NCBI GenBank assembly: GCA_041687495.1
Contig: JAWLBR010000032.1
Span: 1 to 29,584 of the forward strand
Reading direction: 5' to 3'
Length of the DNA stretch: 29,584 bases
DNA from: JAWLBR01 sp041687495
GTDB taxonomy: Bacteria > Bacillota > Limnochordia > DTU087 > JAAYGB01
Below, one piece after another: positions 1 through 8,440 of the stretch. Under the pieces are notes generated by a model. The model saw only the letters and a program-made list of their open reading frames with translations. It made no database searches and had not been told where the DNA came from. Every line of letters begins with the position of its first letter. The first letter of the stretch is position 1. Made by a program: the position numbers and the translations under genes.

Positions 1-1
1 G

Positions 2-23
2 CACAGAGGATAGGCTTTCTGTG
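2..23 (-). terminator. Possible terminator hairpin after the ferritin gene
   Basis: Arms CACAGA (2-7) and TCTGTG (18-23) form a perfect 6-bp stem with a 10-nt loop, 25 nt beyond the ferritin stop codon. The tail on the minus strand lies outside the window, so a U-tract cannot be checked. Confidence 0.3.
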
Positions 24-47
24 TGAGTCAAGTTTGTAGCATTGGGT

Positions 48-563
48 TTACTCAGTCGCTGCTGCCGGGGGTACGAACTGGCGTTGTGCCATTTCCTGAT
101 CCAGCATAAATAGGCCGCCTTTGTTGTCGCCGACGAGTTTGAGCTTTTGGACGATGTCGTCGGCACTGGCCTCCTCCTCGACTTGTTCGGCGACGAACCA
201 TTGGAGGAAGTTGTTGGTTGAGTGGTCCCGCTCATCTAGCGCTAGGTTGACCAGATCATCGATGCGGGCTGAGATGTGCTGTTCGTGCTTGAAGGCGGCC
301 TCAAATACTGCCAGGGGTGATTCCCACTCAAGGCCTGGCTTTTCAATTTTGTCCAGCTCCACTCGGCCGCCTCGGTCGTTGATGTAAGTAAAGAACTTCT
401 CTGCGTGGGTCATTTCCTCAAGCGCCTGAATGCGCATCCAGTTGGCAAAACCGTCCAGAGCAATGGAGTGGAAGTAAGCAGACATTGACCAGTACAAGTA
501 TGCGGAGTACGTTTCCTCGTTCAACTGCTTGTTCAGCGCCTTCTCTACAACTTCTTTCAGCAT
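48..563 (-). CDS. ftnA: Non-heme ferritin (iron storage protein)
   Basis: This 171-residue protein matches bacterial non-heme ferritin in length and in every iron-site residue. With the start used here, Glu17, Glu50, His53, Glu94, Gln127 and Glu130 fall at the same numbers as in E. coli FtnA. That family forms a 24-subunit cytosolic shell that oxidises Fe(II) at a di-iron centre and stores it as ferric mineral. An in-frame ATG 8 codons upstream is possible, but the ATG at 563 has an AGGGAGG Shine-Dalgarno 9 nt before it, so I chose it. The gene stands alone, with an acetyltransferase upstream on the same strand. I saw no clear Fur or PerR box and no strong promoter in 564-766. Assignment to ferritin rather than bacterioferritin is favoured because no haem-ligand methionine could be placed. 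Confidence 0.95.
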   Translation of the reverse strand: MLKEVVEKALNKQLNEETYSAYLYWSMSAYFHSIALDGFANWMRIQALEEMTHAEKFFTYINDRGGRVELDKIEKPGLEWESPLAVFEAAFKHEQHISARIDDLVNLALDERDHSTNNFLQWFVAEQVEEEASADDIVQKLKLVGDNKGGLFMLDQEMAQRQFVPPAAATE

Positions 564-766
564 TAAGCAACGCCTCCCTAGTGTCACATTCCTTATCCTC
601 TATACCAAAGCTGACTGGTGGTGCTCCTAACCAGACAGCGGACTTTCGCCGTCAAGTATATGCTACCCGAGGGATTGTGCGGGTAAACATTTTCTTAGGC
701 GGGGAATGCTTGGAGGGCTGCTCTTGTTGAACATTTTGGGTTTCGCTCTAGACCTGTGATGTGTTT

Positions 767-1333
767 CTAGAACCCATAGCTGTCTTTGTACATGGCTTCG
801 AACTCTTCTCTGGTCATTCCCAGTGCTATGAGATCGTAGTATTGCCCCTTTGTGTAGATCATCCGGCGCAGCCGACCTTCGTGGATGAAGCCGAGCTTTT
901 CGTGGAGACTGATAGATGGTTCGTTGAAGGAGTAGACGTGGGCTGTTACCTTTTGGTAGCCCAGCTCCCAGAAGTAGTACCTGAGTACGAGAAGAATGGC
1001 CTCAGAGGCATATCCCTGGCGCCAGTGCTCTCTCCCCACTGCAAGACCATACATGAAGGTGCCGCACTTGCGGTCACAGGTGTGGGTGTTGATGGTTCCC
1101 ACTGCTTGTCCATCTAGGTTTTCTATAACCCAACGAAACGCATCGTTTTTGGGTGGAGCCACCGCCTGCTCCTCCGCCCATTGTTTGCTCCTTAGTACCG
1201 AGCCTGGGAATGGAATCTCGTAGGATCGGCGGGCAGTTTCAGAGTCTTGATCCCAATGGTTGAAGCTCTCCCAATCCTCCGGTTCTGGTGCTCTCAGCCG
1301 CACTTTAGTGCCTGTCCAAATGCTTAGCTCCAT
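767..1333 (-). CDS. GNAT family N-acetyltransferase (RimJ/RimL type)
   Basis: The protein has 188 residues and a single GNAT fold. Motif A, which binds the acetyl-CoA pyrophosphate, is seen as RQGYAS at residues 105-110 after the beta-4 segment. The C-terminal part shows Asn137 and LHEKLGF at 143-149, both typical of the RimJ/RimL subfamily that acetylates protein N-termini, small amines or antibiotics. The substrate cannot be told from sequence. A GTG 9 codons upstream is in frame, but the GGAGAGGAG Shine-Dalgarno lies between that GTG and the ATG at 1333, so the ATG is the start. The gene is monocistronic: ferritin is 203 nt downstream and the sugar importer ends 203 nt upstream, and neither gap suggests a shared function. 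Confidence 0.85.
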   Translation of the reverse strand: MELSIWTGTKVRLRAPEPEDWESFNHWDQDSETARRSYEIPFPGSVLRSKQWAEEQAVAPPKNDAFRWVIENLDGQAVGTINTHTCDRKCGTFMYGLAVGREHWRQGYASEAILLVLRYYFWELGYQKVTAHVYSFNEPSISLHEKLGFIHEGRLRRMIYTKGQYYDLIALGMTREEFEAMYKDSYGF

Positions 1334-1473
1334 GGCGCCTTTAGCTCCTCTCCTGAACACAGCGTGAAAGGCTTATCCTAGCCAAGTGTTAGCGGTTTGC
1401 TGTGGCATTCCTGCTCTTTGCTTTGAACGGGTGTGATCTATCGTATGGCTGGAGCTAGTCTTGGAGTATTAGC

Positions 1474-1506
1474 ACTTCACCCCTGCCGATAATGCCGGGG
1501 TGAAGT
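1474..1506 (-). terminator. Hairpin at the end of the first ABC importer operon
   Basis: Arms ACTTCACCCC (1474-1483) and GGGGTGAAGT (1497-1506) pair perfectly over 10 bp around a 13-nt loop, and three more pairs (one G-U) can be added outside. It lies 31 nt after the stop codon of the last permease gene. There is no U-tract on the minus strand, so it may be a 3'-end stabiliser rather than an intrinsic terminator. Confidence 0.55.
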
Positions 1507-1536
1507 ACTTTGTTGAGCGTTTGCGTTTGGTGCGTT

Positions 1537-2364
1537 CTAGCCCTTAATTCCAGTGAGCTTAATACCTTGTATGATCTGCTTTTGGAAGAATAGGAAGGCG
1601 ATGATGGCTGGAATGGAGGCAACAGCGTTGACGGTCATAGGCAAAATGTAGTCTTGGGAATACGAGCTGTTAAAGGCTGGAATTCCCACTGGTAGGGTAT
1701 ACATCTTTTCTGACATGATGATGAGAAACGGCCAGAGGAAGCTGTTCCAGTTGCCAATGAAGGTGAAGATGGCAATGGTGGAAACAGCCGGTTTTGACAG
1801 CGGCACAAAAATCGTCATATACATCCGCAGCATACTGCAGCCATCGATGCGGGCGCTGTCTACCAGTTCATCGGGAATGCCGTCAAAAAACTCCTTTAGG
1901 ATAATCACCGCGAATGGGCCAGCCAGAGCCGGAAGGATCAGCCCTTTGTAGCTGTTCACAATACCTAGGTTGTTGGCCAAGTTGAACAAGGGAATGATGG
2001 TTGCCTCTCCGGGAACCATGAGGCCGGCCATAAAGAATAGGTAGACGAAGGTCCGGCCCCGGAAGCGAATCCGGGAGATGGCGAACGCTGCCAGCGAGCT
2101 GAACAATACTACCAGTACTGTCACCACCAGAGCGACGCTGAGGCTGTTCCACATCCACCGGCCTATGGGAGCGCGGGAGAAGACCGCGTGGTAGTTGTCG
2201 GTGGTGAACGGTGGAATGAAAAATTCTGCAACACTTCGGATCGGCGTTCCTTCCCGCTTCAGGGATGTGAACACCATCCAAATCACCGGGAAGATAAAGG
2301 CAAAGGCAAGGCCATAGGACAAGATGTATCTGAGTACCAGCACCGGAGTTATTTTGCGTTTCAT
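1537..2364 (-). CDS. Carbohydrate ABC transporter permease, MalG/UgpE type
   Basis: This 275-residue membrane protein has about six hydrophobic segments and the cytoplasmic EAA loop at residues 169-192, here with the variant DSARIDGCS and ending in VPLSKP. That loop docks on the ATPase subunit in family CUT1 importers. It is the second of two permeases and forms the transmembrane channel with the gene just upstream. Its ATG directly follows the TAG of that gene with no spacer, so translation is probably coupled; a GGGGGAGG Shine-Dalgarno lies within the upstream gene's end. Substrate is unknown but should be a sugar, glycoside or polyol, because the neighbours are sugar dehydrogenases. No ATP-binding subunit is encoded in this operon. 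Confidence 0.93.
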   Translation of the reverse strand: MKRKITPVLVLRYILSYGLAFAFIFPVIWMVFTSLKREGTPIRSVAEFFIPPFTTDNYHAVFSRAPIGRWMWNSLSVALVVTVLVVLFSSLAAFAISRIRFRGRTFVYLFFMAGLMVPGEATIIPLFNLANNLGIVNSYKGLILPALAGPFAVIILKEFFDGIPDELVDSARIDGCSMLRMYMTIFVPLSKPAVSTIAIFTFIGNWNSFLWPFLIIMSEKMYTLPVGIPAFNSSYSQDYILPMTVNAVASIPAIIAFLFFQKQIIQGIKLTGIKG

Positions 2365-3243
2365 CTAGGCCTCCCCCTTCTTACGGACTTTAATCTGAAT
2401 GCCCGTGAGTACCATGAGAATGATGAACAGCGCATAGGACATGGTGGCCGCGTAACCCAAGTCATTTTGCCTGAACCCAATTTCGTAGATGTACTGGATG
2501 ATGGGGCGAGTGGCAGTTCCTGGGCCACCGCCGGTGATCAGCCAGATCTGAGCAAAAACTTTGGAACTGGCGATGATCTGTAGCATAGTGACAACCCAGA
2601 TAATTGGCTTTAGCAAAGGCACCGTGATGTACCAAAAGGACTGTAGTGACGTAGCTCCGTCAATCTTGGCAGCCTCGTAAAGAAAGTCCGGAATGTCCTG
2701 CAGCGCTGCTAGAAACAACACCATGTTAAACCCCACTGTCCACCACAATGTGCTGAAGACAACGACAAACCACGCTAAGCTGGAGTCACCCAGCCAGTAG
2801 ATCTCATCTTTCATTCCCAGGTCATGTAAAATGGTGCTCAGCAGACCTGAGTACGGTCGAAAGACAAAGACCATGATGGTCGAAATGACCGCCACCGACA
2901 GAATGTTGGGCATGTAGAACGACAGGCGAAAAAACGTCTTACCCTTTAGGTTTTGGTTGCAAATCAGTGCCAGCAGCAGACCCGCAATGATAATACTAGG
3001 CGTAGACCAGATAACGAACTTCATCGTGTTGCTAAGAGCGCCCCAAAAGTACGGGTCCTGCAGCATCTCTTCATAGTTATTGAGGCCGATGTAGCGGATT
3101 TTGCGGACGATGGTCCACTTGTGGAGACTCATCCAGAAACCTTGGATCATGGGCGAGACGACGAAGATTACATAGAAAACAAAAAATGGCAGCAAGAAGG
3201 GAACAGCCAGCAGGTCTTGTTTTAGTTGTTTACTGATGCGCAC
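2365..3243 (-). CDS. Carbohydrate ABC transporter permease, MalF/UgpA type
   Basis: The protein has 292 residues with an N-terminal hydrophobic segment at about 12-32, five more membrane segments, and the EAA loop at residues 190-213 (EAAKIDGATSLQSFW then VPLLKP). These are the marks of the first permease of CUT1 sugar importers. The start is GTG, chosen because AAGGAGG lies 7 nt upstream. It is separated from the binding-protein gene by 63 nt containing a strong hairpin (3265-3288), which would let the binding protein be made in excess over the membrane subunits. It abuts the MalG-type gene with no gap. Substrate specificity is set by the binding protein and cannot be read from this subunit. 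Confidence 0.93.
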   Translation of the reverse strand: MRISKQLKQDLLAVPFLLPFFVFYVIFVVSPMIQGFWMSLHKWTIVRKIRYIGLNNYEEMLQDPYFWGALSNTMKFVIWSTPSIIIAGLLLALICNQNLKGKTFFRLSFYMPNILSVAVISTIMVFVFRPYSGLLSTILHDLGMKDEIYWLGDSSLAWFVVVFSTLWWTVGFNMVLFLAALQDIPDFLYEAAKIDGATSLQSFWYITVPLLKPIIWVVTMLQIIASSKVFAQIWLITGGGPGTATRPIIQYIYEIGFRQNDLGYAATMSYALFIILMVLTGIQIKVRKKGEA

Positions 3244-3264
3244 GGCCCGTCCTCCTTAGGGAAG

Positions 3265-3288
3265 GCGGGGGAGCAGCAGCTCCCCCGC
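3265..3288 (-). terminator. Intercistronic hairpin between binding protein and permease
   Basis: Perfect 9-bp arms GCGGGGGAG (3265-3273) and CTCCCCCGC (3280-3288) enclose a 6-nt loop. The hairpin begins 19 nt after the binding-protein stop and ends just before the permease Shine-Dalgarno. There is no U-run, so partial termination or protection of the upstream mRNA from 3' exonucleases is more likely than full termination. Confidence 0.7.
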
Positions 3289-3306
3289 TAATCGAGATTG
3301 TTTTTG

Positions 3307-4545
3307 CTAGCGGATGCTTTGAATTTCCCGCACCATGGTGTCGATGGCTTGGTCGATGGTGGCATCCTTGCTCCAGATGGTGTTCAGGTTGCGGATGATG
3401 GCATCCCGAACTGCCCAGGTCTTGGCGCCCCAGTTTTCAAACACGGCGTAGTCGGCAGCGGCTACGTAGTCAGAGCGGTAGGGCAGGCTTTGGAACTCAG
3501 GGTTATCCAGCACGGTGGACTTGCTAGGAACGTGGCCGGCCCTGGACCACAGCTGTCCGTTCTCAGCTACAAAGTTGGCGAACGTAATGGCTGCCTTTGC
3601 TTTTGCTTGGTCGGCTCGACGCTGGTATGGCAGCACCAGGGTGTGCGAGTCAGCCCACTGGGCTTGCTTGCCGTAGATTTTCGGGAACGGGACTACACCA
3701 AAATTGAAATTCTCGGTGTTTTCCCAAACTCCAGTCGCCCACACGCCCGTAATAATGGTGGCGGCCCGACCGTTTTGGAACTGTTGGTACGTGTCCTGGA
3801 TGTGCAGCGGGATGAAGTCGTAGTCGTAGAAGAACGACAGGAGATACTCCGCAGCCTCAGCAGCGATGTCCCTATCCATGGTGACTGTGCGCAGGTCAGA
3901 ACCCAGGATGGGACCACCACCCATTTGGCTGTACAAAGAGAACCAAATTCGGAAGGGATCGTCTCCACCGGTGGGTACTGACAGAGCAAACGCGTCTTCA
4001 GGCAGAGCTTGCTGCAGCGCCGTGTAGAACTTAATGAACCCTTCTGGGGTATTTTCTAAGATCAGGTTGCCATCGGCATCCAGCAGGCCAGCCTTTTCTA
4101 CGTAGTCTTTGTTGTAATAAAGAACGATGGGGTGAGTGTCGATGGGAATCGCATAGTGCATCCCATCGAGGATGGTGGCATCCAAAATGGCTGGGAAGAA
4201 CGTATCCCAATTCACATTTTCCATTTTGGCCGGGTTGTCTAGTTCCATCAGCAGGCCTTGATCAACCAGGTCCCGCAGTCGAGACGTATGGCTGACGGCA
4301 ACATCCGGGGCGTTACCGGTGGCGATACCAGTCGTCAGCTTAGTGTAGTACTGGCCCCACTCGAGAAGCGTACTGTTTACTTTAATGTCCGGGTGTTGCT
4401 TGTTAAACTCCGCTACGATCTGATCCATGTACAGACCGTCGCCACCGCTAAACAAAGTCCAGAACTCAATTTCCACCGGCTGGGCAAAGGCTAAAGCAGA
4501 TGCCAGAAGCACCAGCACTAAGGTCAACGTAAGTATTCTTTTCAC
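3307..4545 (-). CDS. Extracellular sugar-binding protein of an ABC importer
   Basis: This 412-residue protein begins with a signal peptide: KR, then a hydrophobic core to about residue 20, and an AFA-QP type I cleavage site near 21/22. The mature part starts with IEFWTLFSGGDG, typical of family 1 solute-binding proteins for oligosaccharides and glycerol-3-phosphate. There is no lipobox cysteine, which is unusual for a single-membrane Gram-positive and suggests a periplasm. The start is GTG with AGGAGG 8 nt upstream. It is the first gene of a three-gene operon with two permeases and would hand the substrate to them. Many aromatic residues (WWxx-like Trp/Tyr clusters in the C-terminal half) fit sugar stacking. 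The exact ligand is unknown. Confidence 0.93.
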   Translation of the reverse strand: MKRILTLTLVLVLLASALAFAQPVEIEFWTLFSGGDGLYMDQIVAEFNKQHPDIKVNSTLLEWGQYYTKLTTGIATGNAPDVAVSHTSRLRDLVDQGLLMELDNPAKMENVNWDTFFPAILDATILDGMHYAIPIDTHPIVLYYNKDYVEKAGLLDADGNLILENTPEGFIKFYTALQQALPEDAFALSVPTGGDDPFRIWFSLYSQMGGGPILGSDLRTVTMDRDIAAEAAEYLLSFFYDYDFIPLHIQDTYQQFQNGRAATIITGVWATGVWENTENFNFGVVPFPKIYGKQAQWADSHTLVLPYQRRADQAKAKAAITFANFVAENGQLWSRAGHVPSKSTVLDNPEFQSLPYRSDYVAAADYAVFENWGAKTWAVRDAIIRNLNTIWSKDATIDQAIDTMVREIQSIR

Positions 4546-4933
4546 TGGTTTTCCTCCTCTTTATGTGTTACTGCCAACTACAAGCATCCATACCTTTTGG
4601 CTTGTATCCGCCTCAGATTGTACGCCCCTAGATGTCCCCCCCTCCTTACAGCTAATGTTGGGTTGGCCAATTTCTGCCGCCACTATTGTTTATGTGGTCA
4701 ATCTCCAAATCTTGCCTAGAATTTTGCAATCATTATTTGTGGTTCTTGCCTCCACCGCCGGTGCTCATTCACTGGATCGAAGTAAGGATGGGAGGTTCGA
4801 TCTATGCAGGGATTTTTCCTAGAGGGGTTTAATAGACAGGTGAACTGCTTTACCAGCGGGCCGGGGTGTTCCACAAGCCACCGGTCCCGTGCATGACTTA
4901 CGAAGATGCGCATAGAGAAGGGAGCCCTAAGCA
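4546..4933. other. Divergent intergenic region between importer and DUF4965 gene
   Basis: These 388 bases lie between two outward-facing genes and should hold both promoters and their operators. I found no -35/-10 pair good enough to name. Visible items are an 8-bp palindrome TTGGCCAA (4673-4680), a short inverted repeat CACCG-c-CGGTG near 4753, and GCCACCGGT (4877-4885), which equals one half plus the core of the LacI-type palindrome at 12509. No convincing gene is present. Confidence 0.5.
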
Positions 4934-6967
4934 TTGAAAGACTCTTTAACTCAGCAGAAACTGCGGCCGCCGGCAGTCCCCTTGATCGCCTGCGACCCAT
5001 ACTTTAGTGTCTGGTCCTGCGCCGACAAGCTTACCGACAAAGAGACACAACACTGGACGGGAGCGTCCCACGACCTGACTGGACTGCTCCGGGTGGACGG
5101 AGACGTGTACCGGTTTATGGGTAAGGACCCCAACAGTGTTCCTGCCATGGAGCAGGAAGCCCTGAGTGTACTGCCCACTCGCACCATGTATCGTTTTAGT
5201 GCAGCTGGAGTTGAGCTGCTGGTCACTTTCATGACGCCAACGCTGGTGCACGATCTAAGTCTGCTTTCTCGCCCCACAACCTACGTGACCTTTGCCGTTC
5301 GCTCCACCGATGGCAAGCAGCACCAAGTACAGTGCTACTTCGATGTGTCTGGCTCCTTAGCTGTAAACGAGCCAACGCAGAAGGTCAGCTGGTCACGGGT
5401 CAAGATCGATGACCTGCGGGTGTTGCGGATGGGTTCGCAGGAACAGCGAATTCTGGAAAGAGTGGGCGATGACCTGCGCATCGACTGGGGGTACCTTTAC
5501 CTCGTCAGCGAAGACGGCGCCTTCGTAACAGAAGCCATTGGCCGGCGCCGGGAGGCAGTGGCCTCATTTTCTCAAAAAGGCACCCTGCCCACCGATGACG
5601 ATTGCAGTATGCCTATGGCCGTGTCCCGCAACAACCCTGTGATGGCCATGCAGTGGGATTTTGGTGCCGTGGGTGCCGAAAGCGTGTCTCACTTTGCTCT
5701 CCTCGCCTACGATGATCTTTTCTGCATCGAGTACTTGCACCGTCGCTTGCTTCCATATTGGAGACGCCACTTCAAGAGTGGTGTGGCAGAACTCTTGAAG
5801 ACTGCGGTCGCCCAGTACCACGAACTGGCAGAGGCCTGCGCCGCTTACGACGCGGAACTGATGTCTGACCTGGTCCAAGCCGGCGGGCAAGAGTACGCCG
5901 AGCTGGGTGCCCTCGCCTTTCGGCAATGCACCGCGGCCCATAAGCTGGCTGCCGACGTGGATGGTACGCCGCTCCTCTTTTCTAAGGAAAACTTCAGCAA
6001 CGGGTGCATCGCCACTGTGGATGTGACGTATCCGTCGTCTCCGTTTTTCCTGCTGCTGAATCCGGAGCTACTGAAAGCCGCCATTCGTCCAATTCTCAAC
6101 TATGCGCGCCTAGATCGATGGCCGTTCCCCTTTGCGCCCCATGACGTGGGCACCTACCCTCTAGCCAACGGACAGGTGTATGGTGGCGGTGAAAAGACCC
6201 TAGATCGTCAGATGCCTGTGGAAGAGTGTGGCAACATGTTGCTGATGGCAGGAGCCCTTGCCGCAGCGGAGGACGATGCCGGTTTTGCCGAGCAGTACTG
6301 GGGACTCTTCACCCAGTGGGCGGAGTATCTGAAAGATAAGGGTTTTGATCCAGACAACCAATTGTGTACCGATGACTTTGCTGGGCACCTGGCCCATAAC
6401 GCCAACTTGTCGGTAAAGGCTATATTGGGCATGAAGGCATATGCATCGCTGTGTGCTAGGTTGGGGCATCACGAAGAGGCTGCTGCATACGATCAGCTGG
6501 TGACTGAATGTGTACAGCAGTGGATGCAGGCGGCCGACGACGGGGATCACTACCGACTGGCCTTTGATCAACCCGGCACTTGGAGCCAAAAGTACAATTT
6601 GGTTTGGGATAGCCTGTTGGGCTTCAACGCATTTCCCTCAGAAGTTGTGCAGAAGGAACTAGCTTACTACAAGACTAAGAACAGCACTTACGGCCTGCCT
6701 TTGGACAACCGAAAGGAATACACAAAGCTGGACTGGATCGTCTGGATAGCAACCTTGACCCCATCCATTGAGGAGTTTGGCGAGCTGATGTCTCCGCTGT
6801 ACGCGTTTGTCAACGAGTCACCTAGCCGCGTACCCTTAACGGACTGGTATTGGACTCACACTGCCGAACAAGTTGGGTTTCAAGCCCGTTCCGTGGTGGG
6901 TGGAGTGTTCATCAAACTTTTGGCTGATCCGCAGATTTGGGAGAAGTGGGTCCAGCGGGCCCAATGA
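4934..6967 (+). CDS. Glutaminase A/DUF4965 superfamily protein, probably an intracellular glycosidase-like enzyme
   Basis: The 677-residue protein follows the order of the glutaminase A family: an N-terminal beta-rich DUF5127-like part (about 1-290), then the DUF4965 and DUF1793 regions forming an alpha/alpha-toroid (about 300-675). Recognised segments include DVTYPSSPFFL (363-373), APHDVGTYP (401-409), MPVEECGN (427-434) and TDDFAGHLAHN (479-489). The acidic residues Glu430/Glu431 and Asp480/Asp481 sit where (alpha/alpha)6-barrel glycosidases place catalytic acids; that role is inferred. Fungal members are secreted glutaminases, but here there is no signal peptide, and the gene diverges from a sugar importer and converges on sugar dehydrogenases, so a cytosolic glycoside substrate is more likely. 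The start is TTG with AAGGGAG 9 nt upstream. Transcription probably ends at the hairpin at 7219-7255. Confidence 0.85.
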   Translation: MKDSLTQQKLRPPAVPLIACDPYFSVWSCADKLTDKETQHWTGASHDLTGLLRVDGDVYRFMGKDPNSVPAMEQEALSVLPTRTMYRFSAAGVELLVTFMTPTLVHDLSLLSRPTTYVTFAVRSTDGKQHQVQCYFDVSGSLAVNEPTQKVSWSRVKIDDLRVLRMGSQEQRILERVGDDLRIDWGYLYLVSEDGAFVTEAIGRRREAVASFSQKGTLPTDDDCSMPMAVSRNNPVMAMQWDFGAVGAESVSHFALLAYDDLFCIEYLHRRLLPYWRRHFKSGVAELLKTAVAQYHELAEACAAYDAELMSDLVQAGGQEYAELGALAFRQCTAAHKLAADVDGTPLLFSKENFSNGCIATVDVTYPSSPFFLLLNPELLKAAIRPILNYARLDRWPFPFAPHDVGTYPLANGQVYGGGEKTLDRQMPVEECGNMLLMAGALAAAEDDAGFAEQYWGLFTQWAEYLKDKGFDPDNQLCTDDFAGHLAHNANLSVKAILGMKAYASLCARLGHHEEAAAYDQLVTECVQQWMQAADDGDHYRLAFDQPGTWSQKYNLVWDSLLGFNAFPSEVVQKELAYYKTKNSTYGLPLDNRKEYTKLDWIVWIATLTPSIEEFGELMSPLYAFVNESPSRVPLTDWYWTHTAEQVGFQARSVVGGVFIKLLADPQIWEKWVQRAQ

Positions 6968-7218
6968 TCAACGCGGGAAAGGTCGACTTTCGAGTTTAGT
7001 GTTTTGTGGGATTTCATTATTTCCCGGGAAATACTCTATGACAATGCAAGTGCTCTTGCCTGCATAGCAGCTGTCGGGAGTGGATGATGTTGCTCACCGT
7101 CTTGAGCAAAGTCGCTGTCTGTGTGGATATGGCCGGCTGTCCCAGCCGGTGTCAGTGGCGGAGATCTAATGGGGCGTTGGATGAAACAGTGGTGTGAGCT
7201 GCGGTGGAGATATGAAAT
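6968..7218. repeat. Gap with four inverted repeats between convergent genes
   Basis: No gene is visible. The region holds GAAAG-gtcga-CTTTC (6977-6991), a perfect 16-bp palindrome TATTTCCCGGGAAATA (7018-7033), TTGCTCA-ccgtct-TGAGCAA (7090-7109), and CCGGCTG-tcc-CAGCCGG (7133-7149). The first two look like protein-binding palindromes, the last two like RNA hairpins. Function is unknown. Confidence 0.6.
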
Positions 7219-7255
7219 AGTGGGGCTGTCTGAAGGAGATTCGGGCAGCCCCACT
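7219..7255. terminator. Bidirectional terminator between DUF4965 and Gfo/Idh/MocA genes
   Basis: Perfect arms AGTGGGGCTG (7219-7228) and CAGCCCCACT (7246-7255) form a 10-bp GC-rich stem. On the plus strand it is followed by a T-rich stretch (gtgtttgttgcttta), and on the minus strand by ATTTCAT. It lies between two convergent genes and can serve both. Confidence 0.75.
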
Positions 7256-7291
7256 GTGTTTGTTGCTTTAGCCTTAACCCATTTGTTGCTC

Positions 7292-8401
7292 CTACTCGTC
7301 TAGCTGATGTCCCGGCAGACCTAACGGTAGCGCAGCCGGACGCTCGCATGTGCTTTCCAGTTCGTAGTGCTCACCGGCGCTGGCGGCGTCGTGGAAGCCG
7401 TGCATGATGTCCAAAACGTGATACGCCATTTCTCCGTTGGCCCGGTGCTTGCGACCAGACTGGATGGCATAGGCCATATCCGCCACACCGATTCCCCGGG
7501 AGTTCTCAGCATATCCATGGGTCAAAGGCACCTCAGACCACTCGGATGCCCCCATTCTCCGCACCCGAATTGGGCCACCGAAGGTGTTGGGATCTGGAAC
7601 AATCATTGTGCCTTCAGTACCATACAGCTCGATGCGAGGTAGAGTGCTGGACCAGACATCAAAACTGGTGAGGATGGTTCCTACGGCGCCGTTGGCAAAG
7701 TCCATGACGCCGGCGATATGGGTAGGTACATCCACAGTTACCTTTGTCCCGAACTTAGGTTCGCTGGTAATGGTCCGCTCGGGAAAAGTCACCTGGGTTG
7801 AACCGGTAACTCTCCTGACTGGGCCGATTAGTGACACCAGGGCGGTCAGGTAATATGGACCCATATCAAACATTGGCCCTCCGCCGACCTTGTAGTAGAA
7901 CTCAGGATCTGGGTGCCAACTCTCGTGGCCATGGCAGAGCATGAAGGCCGTGGCTCCGATGGGCTCTCCGATCCACCCGTCGTCCAGCAGTTTGCGGCAG
8001 GTCTGCAGACCCCCGCCCAAGAAGGTATCCGGAGCTGCGCCAACCCGCAATCCCTTGGCCTTGGCCATCTCGAGAATCTTTCGGCCATCCCCCCGGGTTA
8101 CCGCCAGCGGCTTTTCCACATGAACATGTTTGCCAGCCTCAAGGGCGGCCAAGCACACCTCGGCGTGAGCCTTAGGGATGGTGAGGTTGATGACAATCTC
8201 AATTTCTGGATCAGCCAACAGCTCCTGTGGAGTACAGGCTTTGGGAATATTGTACTTCTCGGCAGCTGCCGCAGCCCTTTCGGGGATCAAGTCGGCGCAT
8301 GCCACAATGTCCAAGACTTCGAAGGTCTGTCCCGCCTTGAAGTAGATTCCACTGATATTGCCGCAGCCAATGATCCCTACTTTCACCTTTCGCATTGGCA
8401 C
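7292..8401 (-). CDS. Gfo/Idh/MocA family sugar dehydrogenase
   Basis: The 369-residue protein has an N-terminal Rossmann fold with the nucleotide motif GIIGCGNISG (residues 9-18) and the family signature EKP at 96-98 (HVHVEKPLA), whose lysine is catalytic. The C-terminal half (about 125-345) is the alpha/beta substrate domain typical of inositol, glucose-fructose and 3-keto-sugar oxidoreductases. It would use NAD(P) to oxidise a sugar hydroxyl or reduce a keto-sugar in the cytosol. It is the last gene of a minus-strand operon with ThuA and a second Gfo/Idh/MocA enzyme. The start is GTG with GGGAG 5 nt upstream; an ATG two codons later is an alternative. The hairpin at 8441-8468 separates it from thuA. 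Confidence 0.93.
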   Translation of the reverse strand: MPMRKVKVGIIGCGNISGIYFKAGQTFEVLDIVACADLIPERAAAAAEKYNIPKACTPQELLADPEIEIVINLTIPKAHAEVCLAALEAGKHVHVEKPLAVTRGDGRKILEMAKAKGLRVGAAPDTFLGGGLQTCRKLLDDGWIGEPIGATAFMLCHGHESWHPDPEFYYKVGGGPMFDMGPYYLTALVSLIGPVRRVTGSTQVTFPERTITSEPKFGTKVTVDVPTHIAGVMDFANGAVGTILTSFDVWSSTLPRIELYGTEGTMIVPDPNTFGGPIRVRRMGASEWSEVPLTHGYAENSRGIGVADMAYAIQSGRKHRANGEMAYHVLDIMHGFHDAASAGEHYELESTCERPAALPLGLPGHQLDE

Positions 8402-8440
8402 GATCTCTCCCTCTGTTTCAGGTTTCTCTGGCTAATTACG

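Noticed and set aside
564..766. Possible promoter or Fur/PerR box upstream of ferritin
   Set aside because: TTTACC with TAGCAT at 16 bp is the best pair, but both boxes are weak, and no symmetrical metal-regulator site was seen.
3964..3977. CCACCGGTGG inside the first binding-protein gene, like the LacI-type palindrome
   Set aside because: It encodes a Pro-Thr-Gly-Gly stretch in the middle of the gene and is more simply explained as coding sequence.
3298..3981. Open frame of 227 codons on the plus strand, opposite the first binding-protein gene
   Set aside because: It lies fully inside a well-supported gene, has no Shine-Dalgarno and shows no family resemblance. It is an antisense shadow in GC-balanced DNA.
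4786..4815. GGTTCGATCT, resembling a tRNA T-loop
   Set aside because: No acceptor stem, D-arm or anticodon arm can be built around it.
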